A stretch of DNA of 35,108 nt from Desulfobacteraceae bacterium (GCA_022340405.1 JAJDOA010000138.1:1-35108); one strand, 5' to 3'; shown: positions 22,948 through 30,651, counted from the first letter of the stretch. A program made the numbers and translations. Notes: generated from the sequence alone by a model not told the origin.

Positions 22948-23093
22948 TAGAGGCCATCTCAAAATTGTCTTTTCGCCCCATCTCGGTGTCGGGTCCTCGT
23001 TTCCAGTCCTCGAAATACTCCAGTATCCCTGCGGCTGAAAACTCGGATCCTCCTTGACCTTGAACGAAAATCCTAATTTTGAGATGGCCTCTA
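22948..23093 (-). repeat. Structured dispersed element, copy B
   Basis: The 146-nt copy has perfect 19-nt inverted arms: TAGAGGCCATCTCAAAATT (22948-22966) and its exact complement at 23075-23093. The 108-nt core (22967-23074) read on the minus strand differs from copy A at about 10 positions. Core stems are kept: TTTTCG/CGAAAA replaces TTTTGG/CCAAAA, the GTTTTCAG/CTGGAAAC stem is unchanged, and GATAC/GTATT replaces AATAC/GTATT. It lies in the divergent gap between the 61-residue gene (minus) and the Fe-S/HTH gene (plus), unlike copy A, which lies between converging genes. Confidence 0.85.
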
Positions 23094-23329
23094 GCAGCAA
23101 TCTCATCTCAGGCCGCCCCCGATGATGTCAACAGATTATCATCGATATTCCCATCCACGTAAATGGGCATGGTGGAATGGGATCGCGGGACGGTTGCAAT
23201 GTGCCGGCGTCTGCGGTAGGAAATAGCCCTTTTGACAGGGGATCGGCGGCCCGAGAAGAGAACCCCCCTTCCCCCCGGAATTTGTATACCACTGCCGTTG
23301 CATTGCCCGTCCAAACAAAGGTGTGCGTC
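23094..23329. other. Upstream region of the Fe-S/HTH gene
   Basis: No gene is seen. A perfect 7-nt inverted repeat, CGATGAT (23120-23126) and ATCATCG (23138-23144), could be an operator. A TTGACA-like hexamer occurs at 23235-23240 but no convincing -10 follows at the right distance. Short frames here are not supported. Confidence 0.3.
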
Positions 23330-24466
23330 ATGCCGTCCTGGAACGAAGCCCTGTACCGAAAACTGGCCGATCACCTCGACAGCCTGCCCGGCGGATTTCC
23401 GCCGACGAAAAGCGGCGTCGAACTGCGCATCCTTCGCCGTCTGTTTTCCCCGGAACAGGCGGAGCTTGCACCGTTTCTAACCCTGATTCCCGAGGAGCAC
23501 CGGGTCATCGCTCGCCGGTCCGGACTTTCCGCCGGGGAAGCCTCCCGAAGGCTGGAGGAGATGGCCGCAGAGGGGCTCGTTTTCCGCATCGCTCGGGGCC
23601 GACGGCCGCCCCTTTACATGGCGGCGCAGTATGTCATCGGTATCTGGGAATACCACGTAAACGATCTGGATCCGGAGTTGATCCGGGACATGAACGAATA
23701 CATCCCCACCCTTTTCGAGGCGGGGGTGTGGGAAAAAGCCCCGCAGCTTCGAACCGTACCGGTGCGCACCAGCATTCAGTCCCGTCCCGAGGTCCTCGCC
23801 TACGAAAATGTGGAAGAGCTGGTTGCCCGGCAGAAAAAATTCCATGTGGCACCCTGTATCTGCAGGAGGGAACACCGCATGGCCGGTGGCGGGTGCGACC
23901 GGCCGGAGGAGGCCTGTCTCATTTTCGGCCTGGGGGCCGACTATTACCGGCATCGGGGTGTCGGCAGGCCCATCGATCTGCAGGAAACCCTCGACATCCT
24001 GAAAAAGGCCGAGGAAACCGGTCTGGTGCTGCAGCCCAGCAACGCGCAGAAGATCGTCAACATCTGCTGCTGCTGCAGCTGCTGCTGCCAGGTGCTCAAA
24101 AACGTCCGGCGGTATCCCCGGCCAGCGGAGCTGATCGCCTCGCCGTTTTCCGTTTCCGCGGACAGCGGCACGTGCAAAGGGTGCAAGCTTTGTCTGGAGC
24201 GGTGCCCGATGGAGGCCCTGTCGGTAACGGAAAAAACCGTGAGCGTGGACAGAGGCCGCTGCATCGGTTGCGGGCTCTGCGTGTCCACCTGTCCCACCGG
24301 ATCGCTTTCCCTGCAGCGGCGACCGGATCATCAACAGCCAAAGGTTCCCCGAAACATGGTGGAATCCACCATACGCCTGGGTCGGACCCGGGGCAAGCTC
24401 GGTGCCGCGGAGCTGGTGAAAATGCAGCTCAAATCCAAGGTGGACCGATTTCTGGTATCACGATAG
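23330..24466 (+). CDS. Winged-helix/iron-sulfur protein with poly-cysteine motif and two 4Fe-4S clusters
   Basis: This 378-residue protein starts with a winged-helix-like region (about 50-95, ARRSGLSAGEASRRLEEMAA and a wing). A cysteine-rich middle has CICRREH (Cys176, Cys178) plus Cys189 and Cys196. The block NICCCCSCCC (Cys246-249 and 251-253) follows, and then two ferredoxin-type clusters: CKGCKLCLERCP (282, 285, 288, 292) and CIGCGLCVSTCP (311, 314, 317, 321). This architecture is known in anaerobic Desulfobacterota-type 4Fe-4S proteins, whose role is uncertain. It could be a redox-sensing regulator or an electron-transfer partner. ATG 23330 has AAAGG eight bases upstream. It stands alone, with a convergent DnaJ-like gene after it. 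Confidence 0.85.
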   Translation: MPSWNEALYRKLADHLDSLPGGFPPTKSGVELRILRRLFSPEQAELAPFLTLIPEEHRVIARRSGLSAGEASRRLEEMAAEGLVFRIARGRRPPLYMAAQYVIGIWEYHVNDLDPELIRDMNEYIPTLFEAGVWEKAPQLRTVPVRTSIQSRPEVLAYENVEELVARQKKFHVAPCICRREHRMAGGGCDRPEEACLIFGLGADYYRHRGVGRPIDLQETLDILKKAEETGLVLQPSNAQKIVNICCCCSCCCQVLKNVRRYPRPAELIASPFSVSADSGTCKGCKLCLERCPMEALSVTEKTVSVDRGRCIGCGLCVSTCPTGSLSLQRRPDHQQPKVPRNMVESTIRLGRTRGKLGAAELVKMQLKSKVDRFLVSR

Positions 24467-24552
24467 CGCCGCCGAGAATGCGACACCGGACATGGAGGCT
24501 TCCGGGTTTGTGTCGGGAAAGGGCTTGGAGAAGGAAATGACAGGCGATGGGA

Positions 24553-25125
24553 TCAGGCGGCGCCCGCGTTCCGCTTCCACTTCCGATAGGCGGCCAGTTC
24601 CGTCTGCAGCGAGTTGATCACGGTGGCCAACACCGCCACATCATCAAAGAATCCTACGATGGGGAGCATGTCGGGGATGAAATCCATCGGCATGACAAAA
24701 TACAGCAGTCCGCCGGCGATCATCGTCAGGGAAACGGGATGGAGGCGATAGTTTCCGTTTACTGCATCGACGAACAAATGGTAGAGTTCGCGGGTACTTT
24801 CCACCATCTGCCCCAGCACCGGGGAAGCCTTCCGCAGTATGCGCAAAAAGGTGCTTTCCTCCAGGCCGTTCTTCACGCTGCTCGATCGGGCATACCGCAG
24901 GATCCGGTCGTATTGCTTGCGGCGCACGGGGTCCTTCAGAACGGAATACGCGGCGTTGAGGATCTTGGTCATCTCCTCGGCCTCCCGGAGCCGGTGCGCG
25001 TTTCGATCCGGATGCCATATCTTGATCTTCCCGCGGTAGGCCAGCCGAATTTGCTCGAAATCGGCCTGCGGTTCCACCCCCAGCAGCTCATAGTAGTCTT
25101 GCATTTGTCTCGTTCCGAGCGTCAT
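24553..25125 (-). CDS. DnaJ-domain protein with DUF1232 (YkvA-like) C-terminus
   Basis: This 190-residue protein has an N-terminal J domain (DYYELLGVEPQADFEQIRLAY, with the HPD triad at 38-40 in WHPDRN) that would stimulate a DnaK-type ATPase. The C-terminal half has a DUF1232/YkvA hydrophobic segment (LYFVMPMDFIPDMLPIVGFFDDVAVL) and a short basic tail. The fusion suggests Hsp70 recruitment to a membrane or membrane-associated client. No G/F or zinc-finger region is present, so it is not a full DnaJ. The start at 25125 has an AGGA site eight bases upstream; ATG 25104 is also possible. The gene is convergent with the Fe-S/HTH gene, 86 nt apart. Confidence 0.85.
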   Translation of the reverse strand: MTLGTRQMQDYYELLGVEPQADFEQIRLAYRGKIKIWHPDRNAHRLREAEEMTKILNAAYSVLKDPVRRKQYDRILRYARSSSVKNGLEESTFLRILRKASPVLGQMVESTRELYHLFVDAVNGNYRLHPVSLTMIAGGLLYFVMPMDFIPDMLPIVGFFDDVAVLATVINSLQTELAAYRKWKRNAGAA

Positions 25126-25216
25126 TGGTTTCGATCCTGAGGCGGCGTACGGCCGGCAGAGCAACCGAATCTATCTCTTTCAATCTATACGCAAGACATC
25201 CCGTATGCAAAATCTT

Positions 25217-25256
25217 GTTGCCCGCCGCGGTGAAACCCTTCCGCGCCGGCGGCAAC
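25217..25256 (-). terminator. Hairpin terminator after the thioesterase gene
   Basis: Reading the minus strand, GTTGCCGCCGGCGCGG (25256-25241) pairs with CCGCGGCGGGCAAC (25230-25217), with small offsets inside the stem. It is followed by AAGATTTTG. It lies directly after the stop of the PaaI-type thioesterase gene and before the DnaJ-like gene, so it should end the former transcript. Confidence 0.55.
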
Positions 25257-25261
25257 CGTGT

Positions 25262-25834
25262 CTATGGGTTTCCACCTCCGACGGAGTCGGAGGGTTCCTG
25301 CAAAAATCGCTCGAAGTTGGCCACGATGGACTCTTCGATGATGCCCAGCCGCCGCGCCACTTTCGGCGTCAGCAACGCGAAAGTGCCCTCGGCCGTGGCG
25401 CAGATCCGCCCGCGATCGTCCACGATCCGCGCGCAAAGCACACCCTCCCGATCATTGTTCAATTGACGAACAATCCCCTCGGCCCGGATTTCTCTCTCCG
25501 TGTACAGGGGCCGCTTGAAATCCACGCGGATGGATTTGGTGAGAATCAGCCGGCGGATCAAATGGTGGGCGGTCCAGCTCATGACCTCGTCCAGAACGGT
25601 GGTGACGATGCCGCCGTGCGCCACCGAACGCCACCCGCACAGCGGTGCCGGGATTTTCAGCCAGGATACGACGACGGTGCCGTCGGTGTAAAACGACATC
25701 CGCAGCCCCACCGGATTGTCCGGGCCGCAGGCGAAACATCCCCGGTCCGAGTCGAAATTTTCGATGCGCCTCAGCCGCGCGCGATCCAGGGCCTCTGCCG
25801 GTTCTTCATGGAAAAAACGTTGATTTCGATCCAC
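25262..25834 (-). CDS. PaaI-type hotdog thioesterase
   Basis: This 190-residue protein has the N-terminal CFACGPDNPVGLRM block (33-46) of the 4HBT/PaaI group, then GWRSVAHGGIVTTVLDEVMSW with the hotdog helix, and KSIRVDFKRPLYTEREIRAEG for the beta-sheet. These enzymes hydrolyse acyl-CoA or aryl-CoA thioesters. The substrate is not readable. The likely start is GTG 25834 (VDRNQRFF); a much longer open frame upstream is antisense to the MATE gene and is not used. The C-terminal 30 residues extend beyond the core fold. It is divergent from the MATE transporter gene across a 270-nt gap where I see no strong signal. Confidence 0.85.
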   Translation of the reverse strand: MDRNQRFFHEEPAEALDRARLRRIENFDSDRGCFACGPDNPVGLRMSFYTDGTVVVSWLKIPAPLCGWRSVAHGGIVTTVLDEVMSWTAHHLIRRLILTKSIRVDFKRPLYTEREIRAEGIVRQLNNDREGVLCARIVDDRGRICATAEGTFALLTPKVARRLGIIEESIVANFERFLQEPSDSVGGGNP

Positions 25835-26104
25835 GGATACCGCCGATCTCAGGGGTAACGATAGGTTGGGTGCGAATTCCGGGGATTCCGCCGCTGCGGG
25901 ATTCACCCCTCGTCCTTCCAACAGGACATCCGACACCGAACATCGGGCAGCACCATACCCCCGAACGTCCGTCTTGTCGAGGGTGCGGACAGGGGGTTCG
26001 ATGGGCCGGGCCCTGGCCTTTCCGAAACAGGTGTGGTATCGGCCCGTGGAGTGCGGCGGCGGGCCGCCATTGACGAAAGAGACGCGGGAGTCGAACGGAC
26101 GATC

Positions 26105-27526
26105 ATGACCGCCATCGACGATCATCGATACCAGCCGGGGTACCGGACGATCCTTGACGTCAGCGCCCCGCTGATGGCCTCCACCGCCTCGGTCATGGTC
26201 ATGGAGTTCACCGACAGGGTGTTTCTGGCCAACCACTCGGTGGAAGCCATTTCCGCCGCACTGCCCGCCGGCATCACCGCCTTCTTGTTCATCGCCTTCT
26301 TTGCCGGTATCGTCGGCTACGGCTCGGTTTTCGTGGCGCAGTATGCGGGGGCAGGACGGCACGGAGATGTCGGCCCCATCCTCTGGCAGGCGCTCTGGCT
26401 GGCCTTGGCTGCGGGGCTCGCCACATCGCTCATCGCCCTTGCCGGTGAACCGCTGTTTTCCCTTGCCGGGCATCCGGAACCGGTGAGACAGCTGGAGGCC
26501 GTGTATTTTTCCACACTGATGCAGGGTGCCGGCATCCATGTGGCCGGTGCGGCCTTGGCCGGTTTTTTCACGGGTCTGGGGATCACCCGTCCGGTGATGA
26601 TGTTTCATGCCGTCGGGGCAATGGTAAACATCCCGCTGGATTATGCCGTGATCAATGGCGTGGGGCCCTTTCCAGTGATGGGCATCCATGGGGCGGCCCT
26701 GGCAACGGTGGTGTCCTGGTCGGTGGTGACCGGGTTGCTGTCGGTTTTCGTAATGAGCCGGGAGCACGACCGTCGATATGCCGTCCGCCGTGTCGTCTGG
26801 CCGGACCGGTCAAGCATGGGCCGCCTGCTGCGATACGGGGTTCCCAGTTCGCTGCAGTTGACGATGGACATTTTGGCCTTCGCGTATTTTTCACTGATGG
26901 TGGGTCGGATCGGCCGCTTGGAACTGGCCGTGACCAACATCGTATTCTCCATCAACGCACTGGCGTTCATGCCCATGCTGGGCCTTTCCGTAGGCACCAG
27001 CACACTGGTGGGGCAGTGCATGGGAAACCGGCGCCCCGGGGACGCGGAGGAAGTGACGCGAAAGTCCCGTCACATGGCCTTTGTCTACCTGGCGGCCGTC
27101 GCCGTGTTGTATCTCGGATTTCCGGGGCCGCTCATCGACCTGTTTCGACCCCGCAACCTGCCTCCGCAGGCCTACGCGGCAATGCGTCAGGAGGGTATTC
27201 TCCTGCTGTGGATGGTCACGGTCTACATCTTTTTCGACGCCCAGTACATGGTCTACGTTGGCACGCTCAAAGGGGCCGGCGACACACGATTTATCATGCA
27301 GGCCGTCAGCGGTCTTTCCGTCTTCGTGATGGGGGTTCCGCTGTACGTGTTGGTGGAGATTCTGGATGCCGGATTGATGGCGGCATGGGCTTGTGTGATC
27401 CTCTACATCTTCAGCCTCTTCGCCGTCTCCTGGGGTCGGTTCCGGCACGGCAGATGGCGCCGGATACGCATGATCGATGAAATGCCGCCGGCAGCCCGCC
27501 TGCCGGCCGGTTCAAAGGGCTCCTGA
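26105..27526 (+). CDS. MATE family multidrug/Na+ antiporter
   Basis: This 473-residue transporter has twelve hydrophobic helices in two related halves. The first half opens YRTILDVSAPLMASTASVMV with FTDRVFLANHSVEAISAALP, the family D-x-x-x-v-g-motif region. The second opens LLRYGVPSSLQLTMDILAF with NIVFSINALAFMPMLGLSVG and TSTLVGQCMGN. Proline, Asp and Glu positions typical of NorM-like proteins are retained. The likely role is Na+- or H+-coupled efflux of cationic drugs or metabolites. The start ATG 26105 is chosen as homology begins soon after; 26033 is a longer option. Its stop is only 2 nt from the stop of pspC on the other strand. Confidence 0.9.
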   Translation: MTAIDDHRYQPGYRTILDVSAPLMASTASVMVMEFTDRVFLANHSVEAISAALPAGITAFLFIAFFAGIVGYGSVFVAQYAGAGRHGDVGPILWQALWLALAAGLATSLIALAGEPLFSLAGHPEPVRQLEAVYFSTLMQGAGIHVAGAALAGFFTGLGITRPVMMFHAVGAMVNIPLDYAVINGVGPFPVMGIHGAALATVVSWSVVTGLLSVFVMSREHDRRYAVRRVVWPDRSSMGRLLRYGVPSSLQLTMDILAFAYFSLMVGRIGRLELAVTNIVFSINALAFMPMLGLSVGTSTLVGQCMGNRRPGDAEEVTRKSRHMAFVYLAAVAVLYLGFPGPLIDLFRPRNLPPQAYAAMRQEGILLLWMVTVYIFFDAQYMVYVGTLKGAGDTRFIMQAVSGLSVFVMGVPLYVLVEILDAGLMAAWACVILYIFSLFAVSWGRFRHGRWRRIRMIDEMPPAARLPAGSKGS

Positions 27527-27528
27527 CC

Positions 27529-27906
27529 CTATCCGCTGCTCATTCTCGATTCCCAGTCGTATTCCCGGGAGGTCACCCGATCCTCCATGCGGCGGATGCG
27601 GCGGTCCAGGTTCTCGTAGCGGCGCCGCAGCTGGCGTGCGGTTCGGCGCCGCGAGTCCATGTAGGTGTCGTAAAAATCCTGTTCGTCCTGGTTTGCAAAG
27701 GAACGCAACGGTTCGGGCTTCATCATCAGGGCGGCGATGAGGTAGATTCCCACCGCGGGCCAGAGCCCGGAAAGAAGCAGCACCATCACCGCGATGAAGC
27801 GGACCCAGAACACGCTGAAGTCGAAATATCGGGCCAGTCCCTTGCAGACGCCCAGAATGGCGCCGCTGCGGGAGCGGTAGAGCCCGCGTCGTTGGCTATA
27901 GCTCAT
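27529..27906 (-). CDS. pspC: Phage shock protein C
   Basis: This 125-residue inner-membrane protein has the PspC-domain start RRGLYRSRSGAILGVCKGLARYF, then the hydrophobic segments VFWVRFIAVMVLLLSGLWPAVGIYLIAALMM. A C-terminal basic helix (RRTARQLRRRYENLDRRIRRME) forms a coiled-coil-like tail for contacts with PspA/PspB. PspC and PspB sense membrane stress and sequester PspA away from PspF. The start codon overlaps the pspB stop (ATGA at 27903-27906). It ends 2 nt from the converging MATE gene, so there is no room for a conventional terminator between them. Confidence 0.93.
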   Translation of the reverse strand: MSYSQRRGLYRSRSGAILGVCKGLARYFDFSVFWVRFIAVMVLLLSGLWPAVGIYLIAALMMKPEPLRSFANQDEQDFYDTYMDSRRRTARQLRRRYENLDRRIRRMEDRVTSREYDWESRMSSG

Positions 27907-28154
27907 CGATCGCCTTCCTTTCCTTTCCGGTCCATCAGGATGGTCTCCAGCGCTTCCACCCGCTGCTCGAGCCGCGACAGGCCGTGGAAAATTTCCTGAA
28001 TCATGCGCGCCTCCTCGGCCTCCGCGTTCCGGTCTGCGCGGAAGCCGCCACCATGCCGCATCCGTATGGCCATAAGGATGGTTCCCGCGATGATCCCCAG
28101 GATCAGTACAACCGAACCGAACACGATGGCGACGACGAATACCGGTGTGGACAT
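27903..28154 (-). CDS. pspB: Phage shock protein B
   Basis: This 83-residue protein has one N-terminal membrane helix (VFVVAIVFGSVVLILGIIAG) and a C-terminal amphipathic coil (EEARMIQEIFHGLSRLEQRVEALETIL), the PspB layout. ATG 28154 has GGAG about 10 nt upstream; a TTG 15 nt earlier is less likely. It couples to pspC by a 4-nt overlap and follows pspA by 47 nt. It acts with PspC as the membrane sensor of the Psp response. Confidence 0.9.
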   Translation of the reverse strand: MSTPVFVVAIVFGSVVLILGIIAGTILMAIRMRHGGGFRADRNAEAEEARMIQEIFHGLSRLEQRVEALETILMDRKGKEGDR

Positions 28155-28201
28155 GAGCGTTGACTCCAATGGATCGTGAATAGGGTGGAAAAGGCCCGGG
28201 G

Positions 28202-28876
28202 CTATTCGGTCGTTTCGCCGCGGTCACGGGCGGCGGACTTCATCGCCTCCAGCTCCTTTTCAATATCATCGTCTTCGAGTTTGTCAAATTCCTCTTCCAG
28301 CGTCGGGCGCCTCCCGTAGTTCACCAGGTCCGCCTCGGCCTCCATGCGCTCGATGCGGCTTTCCATTTCCTCGAACTTGGCAATGGTTTCGTAGCTGTCC
28401 ATCTTTCGGATCTCTTCCTGGGCTTTCCGGCTCCGCTGGGCGCGTAGATGCCGCTGGACCAGGACCCGCTGCTTTTCCCGGGCGCTCGCCAGTTTTTCTT
28501 CCAGCTGTCGGATGTCGTCCTGGTACTGCTCCACCAGTACGGCGAGATTCTCCTGCTCGATCTCCATCCCCTCCACGGCTTGGGTGAACCTGCGTTTTTC
28601 CAGCAGCGCCTCCCGCGCGAGCTCATCGCGGCCCTTGTCCACGGCCAGCCGCGCGCGTTGCTCCCATTTTTCCTCGTGGGATCGGGCGTCTTCCAGCCCT
28701 CGCTGAACCTTTTTCCGGTTGGCCATCACCGTGGCACAGGATGCCTTCAGCTCGATGAGGGTGTCTTCCATCTCACGGATCATCAGCTTGATGAGCTTCT
28801 CCGGGTCTTCGGCCCGATCCAGCATTGCATTGATGTTGGATCCGATGATGTCGCGAAATCGGGTGAAAATTCCCAT
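28202..28876 (-). CDS. pspA: Phage shock protein A
   Basis: This 224-residue coiled-coil protein of the PspA/IM30 family starts MGIFTRFRDIIGSNINAMLD with RAEDPEKLIKLMIREMEDTL. Long helices follow to about 190, then an acidic tail (DKLEDDDIEKELEAMK). It binds PspF to hold it inactive and, on membrane damage, oligomerises on the inner leaflet to preserve the proton-motive force. The ATG at 28876 has GGAGG five bases upstream, better than ATG 28882. A sigma-54 promoter lies 48-63 nt upstream and is expected to be driven by PspF from the divergent gene. Confidence 0.95.
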   Translation of the reverse strand: MGIFTRFRDIIGSNINAMLDRAEDPEKLIKLMIREMEDTLIELKASCATVMANRKKVQRGLEDARSHEEKWEQRARLAVDKGRDELAREALLEKRRFTQAVEGMEIEQENLAVLVEQYQDDIRQLEEKLASAREKQRVLVQRHLRAQRSRKAQEEIRKMDSYETIAKFEEMESRIERMEAEADLVNYGRRPTLEEEFDKLEDDDIEKELEAMKSAARDRGETTE

Positions 28877-28923
28877 GATCATCCTCCATGACTACCGACG
28901 GGTTGATGTTGCCATTACGGCAG

Positions 28924-28939
28924 AGCAGATTTCGTGCCA
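28924..28939 (-). promoter_or_regulatory. Sigma-54 promoter of pspABC
   Basis: On the minus strand TGGCACGAAATCTGCT (28939-28924) matches TGGCACG-N4-TTGCA/T with the required GG/GC spacing and one mismatch in the -12 element. Transcription would start near 28913, 37 nt before pspA. PspF, encoded divergently, is the expected activator. Confidence 0.85.
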
Positions 28940-28988
28940 CAACGGCGTTCGGCTGCAAGCCTTTGATTTCACATGAATCCTTCGGGTA

Positions 28989-29021
28989 TTGACGTGTCAT
29001 GTCGATTCGGTTAAATTAACC
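28989..29021 (+). promoter_or_regulatory. Putative pspF promoter and inverted repeat
   Basis: TTGACG (28989-28994), a 17-nt spacer and TAAATT (29012-29017) form a plausible sigma-70 promoter reading into pspF. The -10 lies within a perfect inverted repeat, GGTTAA-A-TTAACC (29009-29021). This is 70-100 nt upstream of the pspA -12/-24 element, where PspF would be expected to bind and both activate pspA and repress its own gene, as known in E. coli. Confidence 0.5.
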
Positions 29022-29061
29022 ATAAATTAGTTTTTTCAGCTTATTTACGGTATAAAATGCC

Positions 29062-30117
29062 ATGAAATACCTCACTTCCATAGGGAATCCGAGTTCTGGA
29101 TCGGAAAGCCGCAGTATGGAAGCTTTGGGGCAATCCGAGGCCTTCCTGGATTTTCAGGATCGGTTGTCCCGGGTGGCACGGGTGGATCGTCCGGTTCTGC
29201 TGGTGGGGGAGCGGGGCACCGGCAAGGAGCTGGCCGCGGTTCGCATGCACTATCTGTCCCTCCGCTGGAAGGGGCCGATGGTGACATTGAACTGCGCCGC
29301 CCTGCAGCCCTCTCTGATGGAGGCCGAACTGTTCGGTCACGAACGGGGAGCCTTCACCGGTGCGGTGGCCCGTCGGACGGGCCGGTTCGAGACGGCCGAC
29401 GGCGGCACGCTGTTTTTGGACGAAATCGGCAACACCCCGCTGGAGGTGCAGGAAAAAATTTTGCGGGTGGTGGAATACGGCAGCTTCGAACGGGTCGGGA
29501 GCACCCGGCCCGTATGGGTGGACGTGCGCATCGTCGCTGCCACCAATGCGGACCTTGTGAAGCAGGCACGAAAGGGGCGGTTCAAGCGGGATCTGTTGGA
29601 CCGGTTGTCTTTCGAGGTGCTGTTTCTGCCCCCGCTGCGCGAACGGGTCGGTGATGTGCAGCTGCTGGCCGAGCATTTCGCACGCCGAATGGCCCTGGAG
29701 CTGCGCCGGGAGGAGCCGCCTCTGTTTACGGCAGACACCGTGGCCGAACTGGAAAGGTATGACTGGCCGGGGAACGTCCGGGAGCTGAAAAATGTGGTGG
29801 AACGGGCCGTCTGTCGATCAGAGGGTCCGCTGATCCGGGAGGTGGAGATCGATCCCTTCGGCTACCCTTATGGCAAGCGCCCGCAAAAAGAGACACCGCA
29901 AGAGCCGGAGGGGCCAGAGGCCCTTTCACCGAAAAACGGCCTACCGGACTGGAGAACCCTACCCCTCAAGGAAGCGATACAGGAGCTGGAAATTCGACGA
30001 ATTCAGGATGCCCTGAAAGCTGCCCGCTTCAACCAAAAACAAGCCGCCGAGATGCTGGGTCTGACCTATCACCAGTTCCGCGGCCTGTACCGAAAATACG
30101 CGGACGCAATCAAGTGA
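29062..30117 (+). CDS. pspF: Psp operon transcriptional activator (sigma-54 enhancer-binding protein)
   Basis: This protein of up to 351 residues consists of an AAA+ domain with no receiver or other sensory domain, followed by a Fis-type HTH, as in PspF. Walker A is GERGTGKE (49-56), the sigma-54 contact loop GAFTGA (96-101), Walker B GGTLFLDE (114-121), then the arginine-finger region and WPGNVRELKNVVERAV. The C-terminal QKQAAEMLGLTYHQFRGLYRK is the DNA-binding helix pair. It drives the pspABC sigma-54 promoter and is held in check by PspA. ATG 29062 has no clear ribosome site; ATG 29116 (MEALGQSEAF) starts where E. coli PspF homology begins and has GGAAAG upstream, so it may be the true start. 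Confidence 0.93.
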   Translation: MKYLTSIGNPSSGSESRSMEALGQSEAFLDFQDRLSRVARVDRPVLLVGERGTGKELAAVRMHYLSLRWKGPMVTLNCAALQPSLMEAELFGHERGAFTGAVARRTGRFETADGGTLFLDEIGNTPLEVQEKILRVVEYGSFERVGSTRPVWVDVRIVAATNADLVKQARKGRFKRDLLDRLSFEVLFLPPLRERVGDVQLLAEHFARRMALELRREEPPLFTADTVAELERYDWPGNVRELKNVVERAVCRSEGPLIREVEIDPFGYPYGKRPQKETPQEPEGPEALSPKNGLPDWRTLPLKEAIQELEIRRIQDALKAARFNQKQAAEMLGLTYHQFRGLYRKYADAIK

Positions 30118-30138
30118 GCGTGGGGATCCGCTTTTTTT
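30100..30138 (+). terminator. Putative pspF terminator
   Basis: GCGGACGC (30100-30107) can pair with GCG (30118-30120) and TCCGC (30127-30131) with a bulge, and seven T residues follow. It overlaps the last codons of pspF. Confidence 0.4.
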
Positions 30139-30218
30139 GCATCGGATTTCGCGGGTTTCGCGGATTTTTTCCTTGATGGGGTCTCGGCTGTGGAGGGTGG
30201 ATCGGAAAGACCGCACCC

Positions 30219-30271
30219 TCGACAACCCTGACGTTCGGGTTATGTTATGGGTGTCGGAGAAAACCGACACC
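30219..30271 (+). promoter_or_regulatory. Promoter-like signal and 5' leader hairpin of the hexacysteine peptide gene
   Basis: TCGACA (30219-30224) and TGTTAT (30243-30248) are 18 nt apart and resemble a sigma-70 promoter. They are followed at once by a perfect 8-bp hairpin, GGTGTCGG (30250-30257) and CCGACACC (30264-30271), around AGAAAA. A transcript would begin with or near this hairpin, which could stabilise the mRNA. The GGGAGG ribosome site lies 28 nt further on. Confidence 0.45.
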
Positions 30272-30312
30272 GAACATCAACACCGAAAACGACCCCAAGG
30301 GAGGTTTTCGAA

Positions 30313-30489
30313 ATGGAACACAGAAAAGATCAGCAGGAGGATTCCCGTCGGGAAGAATCCCGAGCCCGCAGCACCGGCAACGTGATGGACTCCTATCTGC
30401 GCGACCCCTGGGCCTGCTACGAGGACGATGACAGTTTCTGCGGCACCGAGGAGGTGGCGGAAGACGAGTGTTGCTGCTGCTGCTGTTAG
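30313..30489 (+). CDS. Small acidic peptide with C-terminal hexacysteine
   Basis: This 58-residue product has a basic/acidic N-terminal part (MEHRKDQQEDSRREESRARS), a middle with two further Cys (WACYEDDDSFCGTEE) and an acidic stretch ending in six consecutive cysteines at the very C-terminus (codons TGT, four TGC, TGT, stop). A strong GGGAGG site lies ahead of ATG 30313 and a textbook terminator follows, so it appears to be a real monocistronic gene. No signal peptide is seen. I know of no family. The tail could bind metal or thiolate clusters or serve as a thiol substrate or precursor for modification. Slippage within the TGC run may create length variants. Confidence 0.65.
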   Translation: MEHRKDQQEDSRREESRARSTGNVMDSYLRDPWACYEDDDSFCGTEEVAEDECCCCCC

Positions 30490-30526
30490 GCTGCTCGGCG
30501 GCAGGTAAGACACCGAGACGGGACCG

Positions 30527-30554
30527 GGCCGGGTGCGCTGCACCCGGCCTTTTC
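30527..30554 (+). terminator. Rho-independent terminator after the hexacysteine peptide gene
   Basis: GGCCGGGTGC (30527-30536) and GCACCCGGCC (30540-30549) form a perfect 10-bp stem with a GCT loop, followed by TTTTC. It lies 38 nt after the stop of the peptide gene. Confidence 0.85.
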
Positions 30555-30651
30555 AATTGGCGGCGCCTTTGATAAAGTGCTGCATTCACCGCGAGGCGGC
30601 CATGGCTGCAACGATTCCCGTTTTCCGCAACAACGGAGAAAGGTCCAGAGT

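Noticed and set aside
25835-26767. N-terminal extension of the thioesterase frame to 26767
   Set aside because: The extra sequence is antisense to the MATE gene and not protein-like; GTG 25834 is a suitable start.
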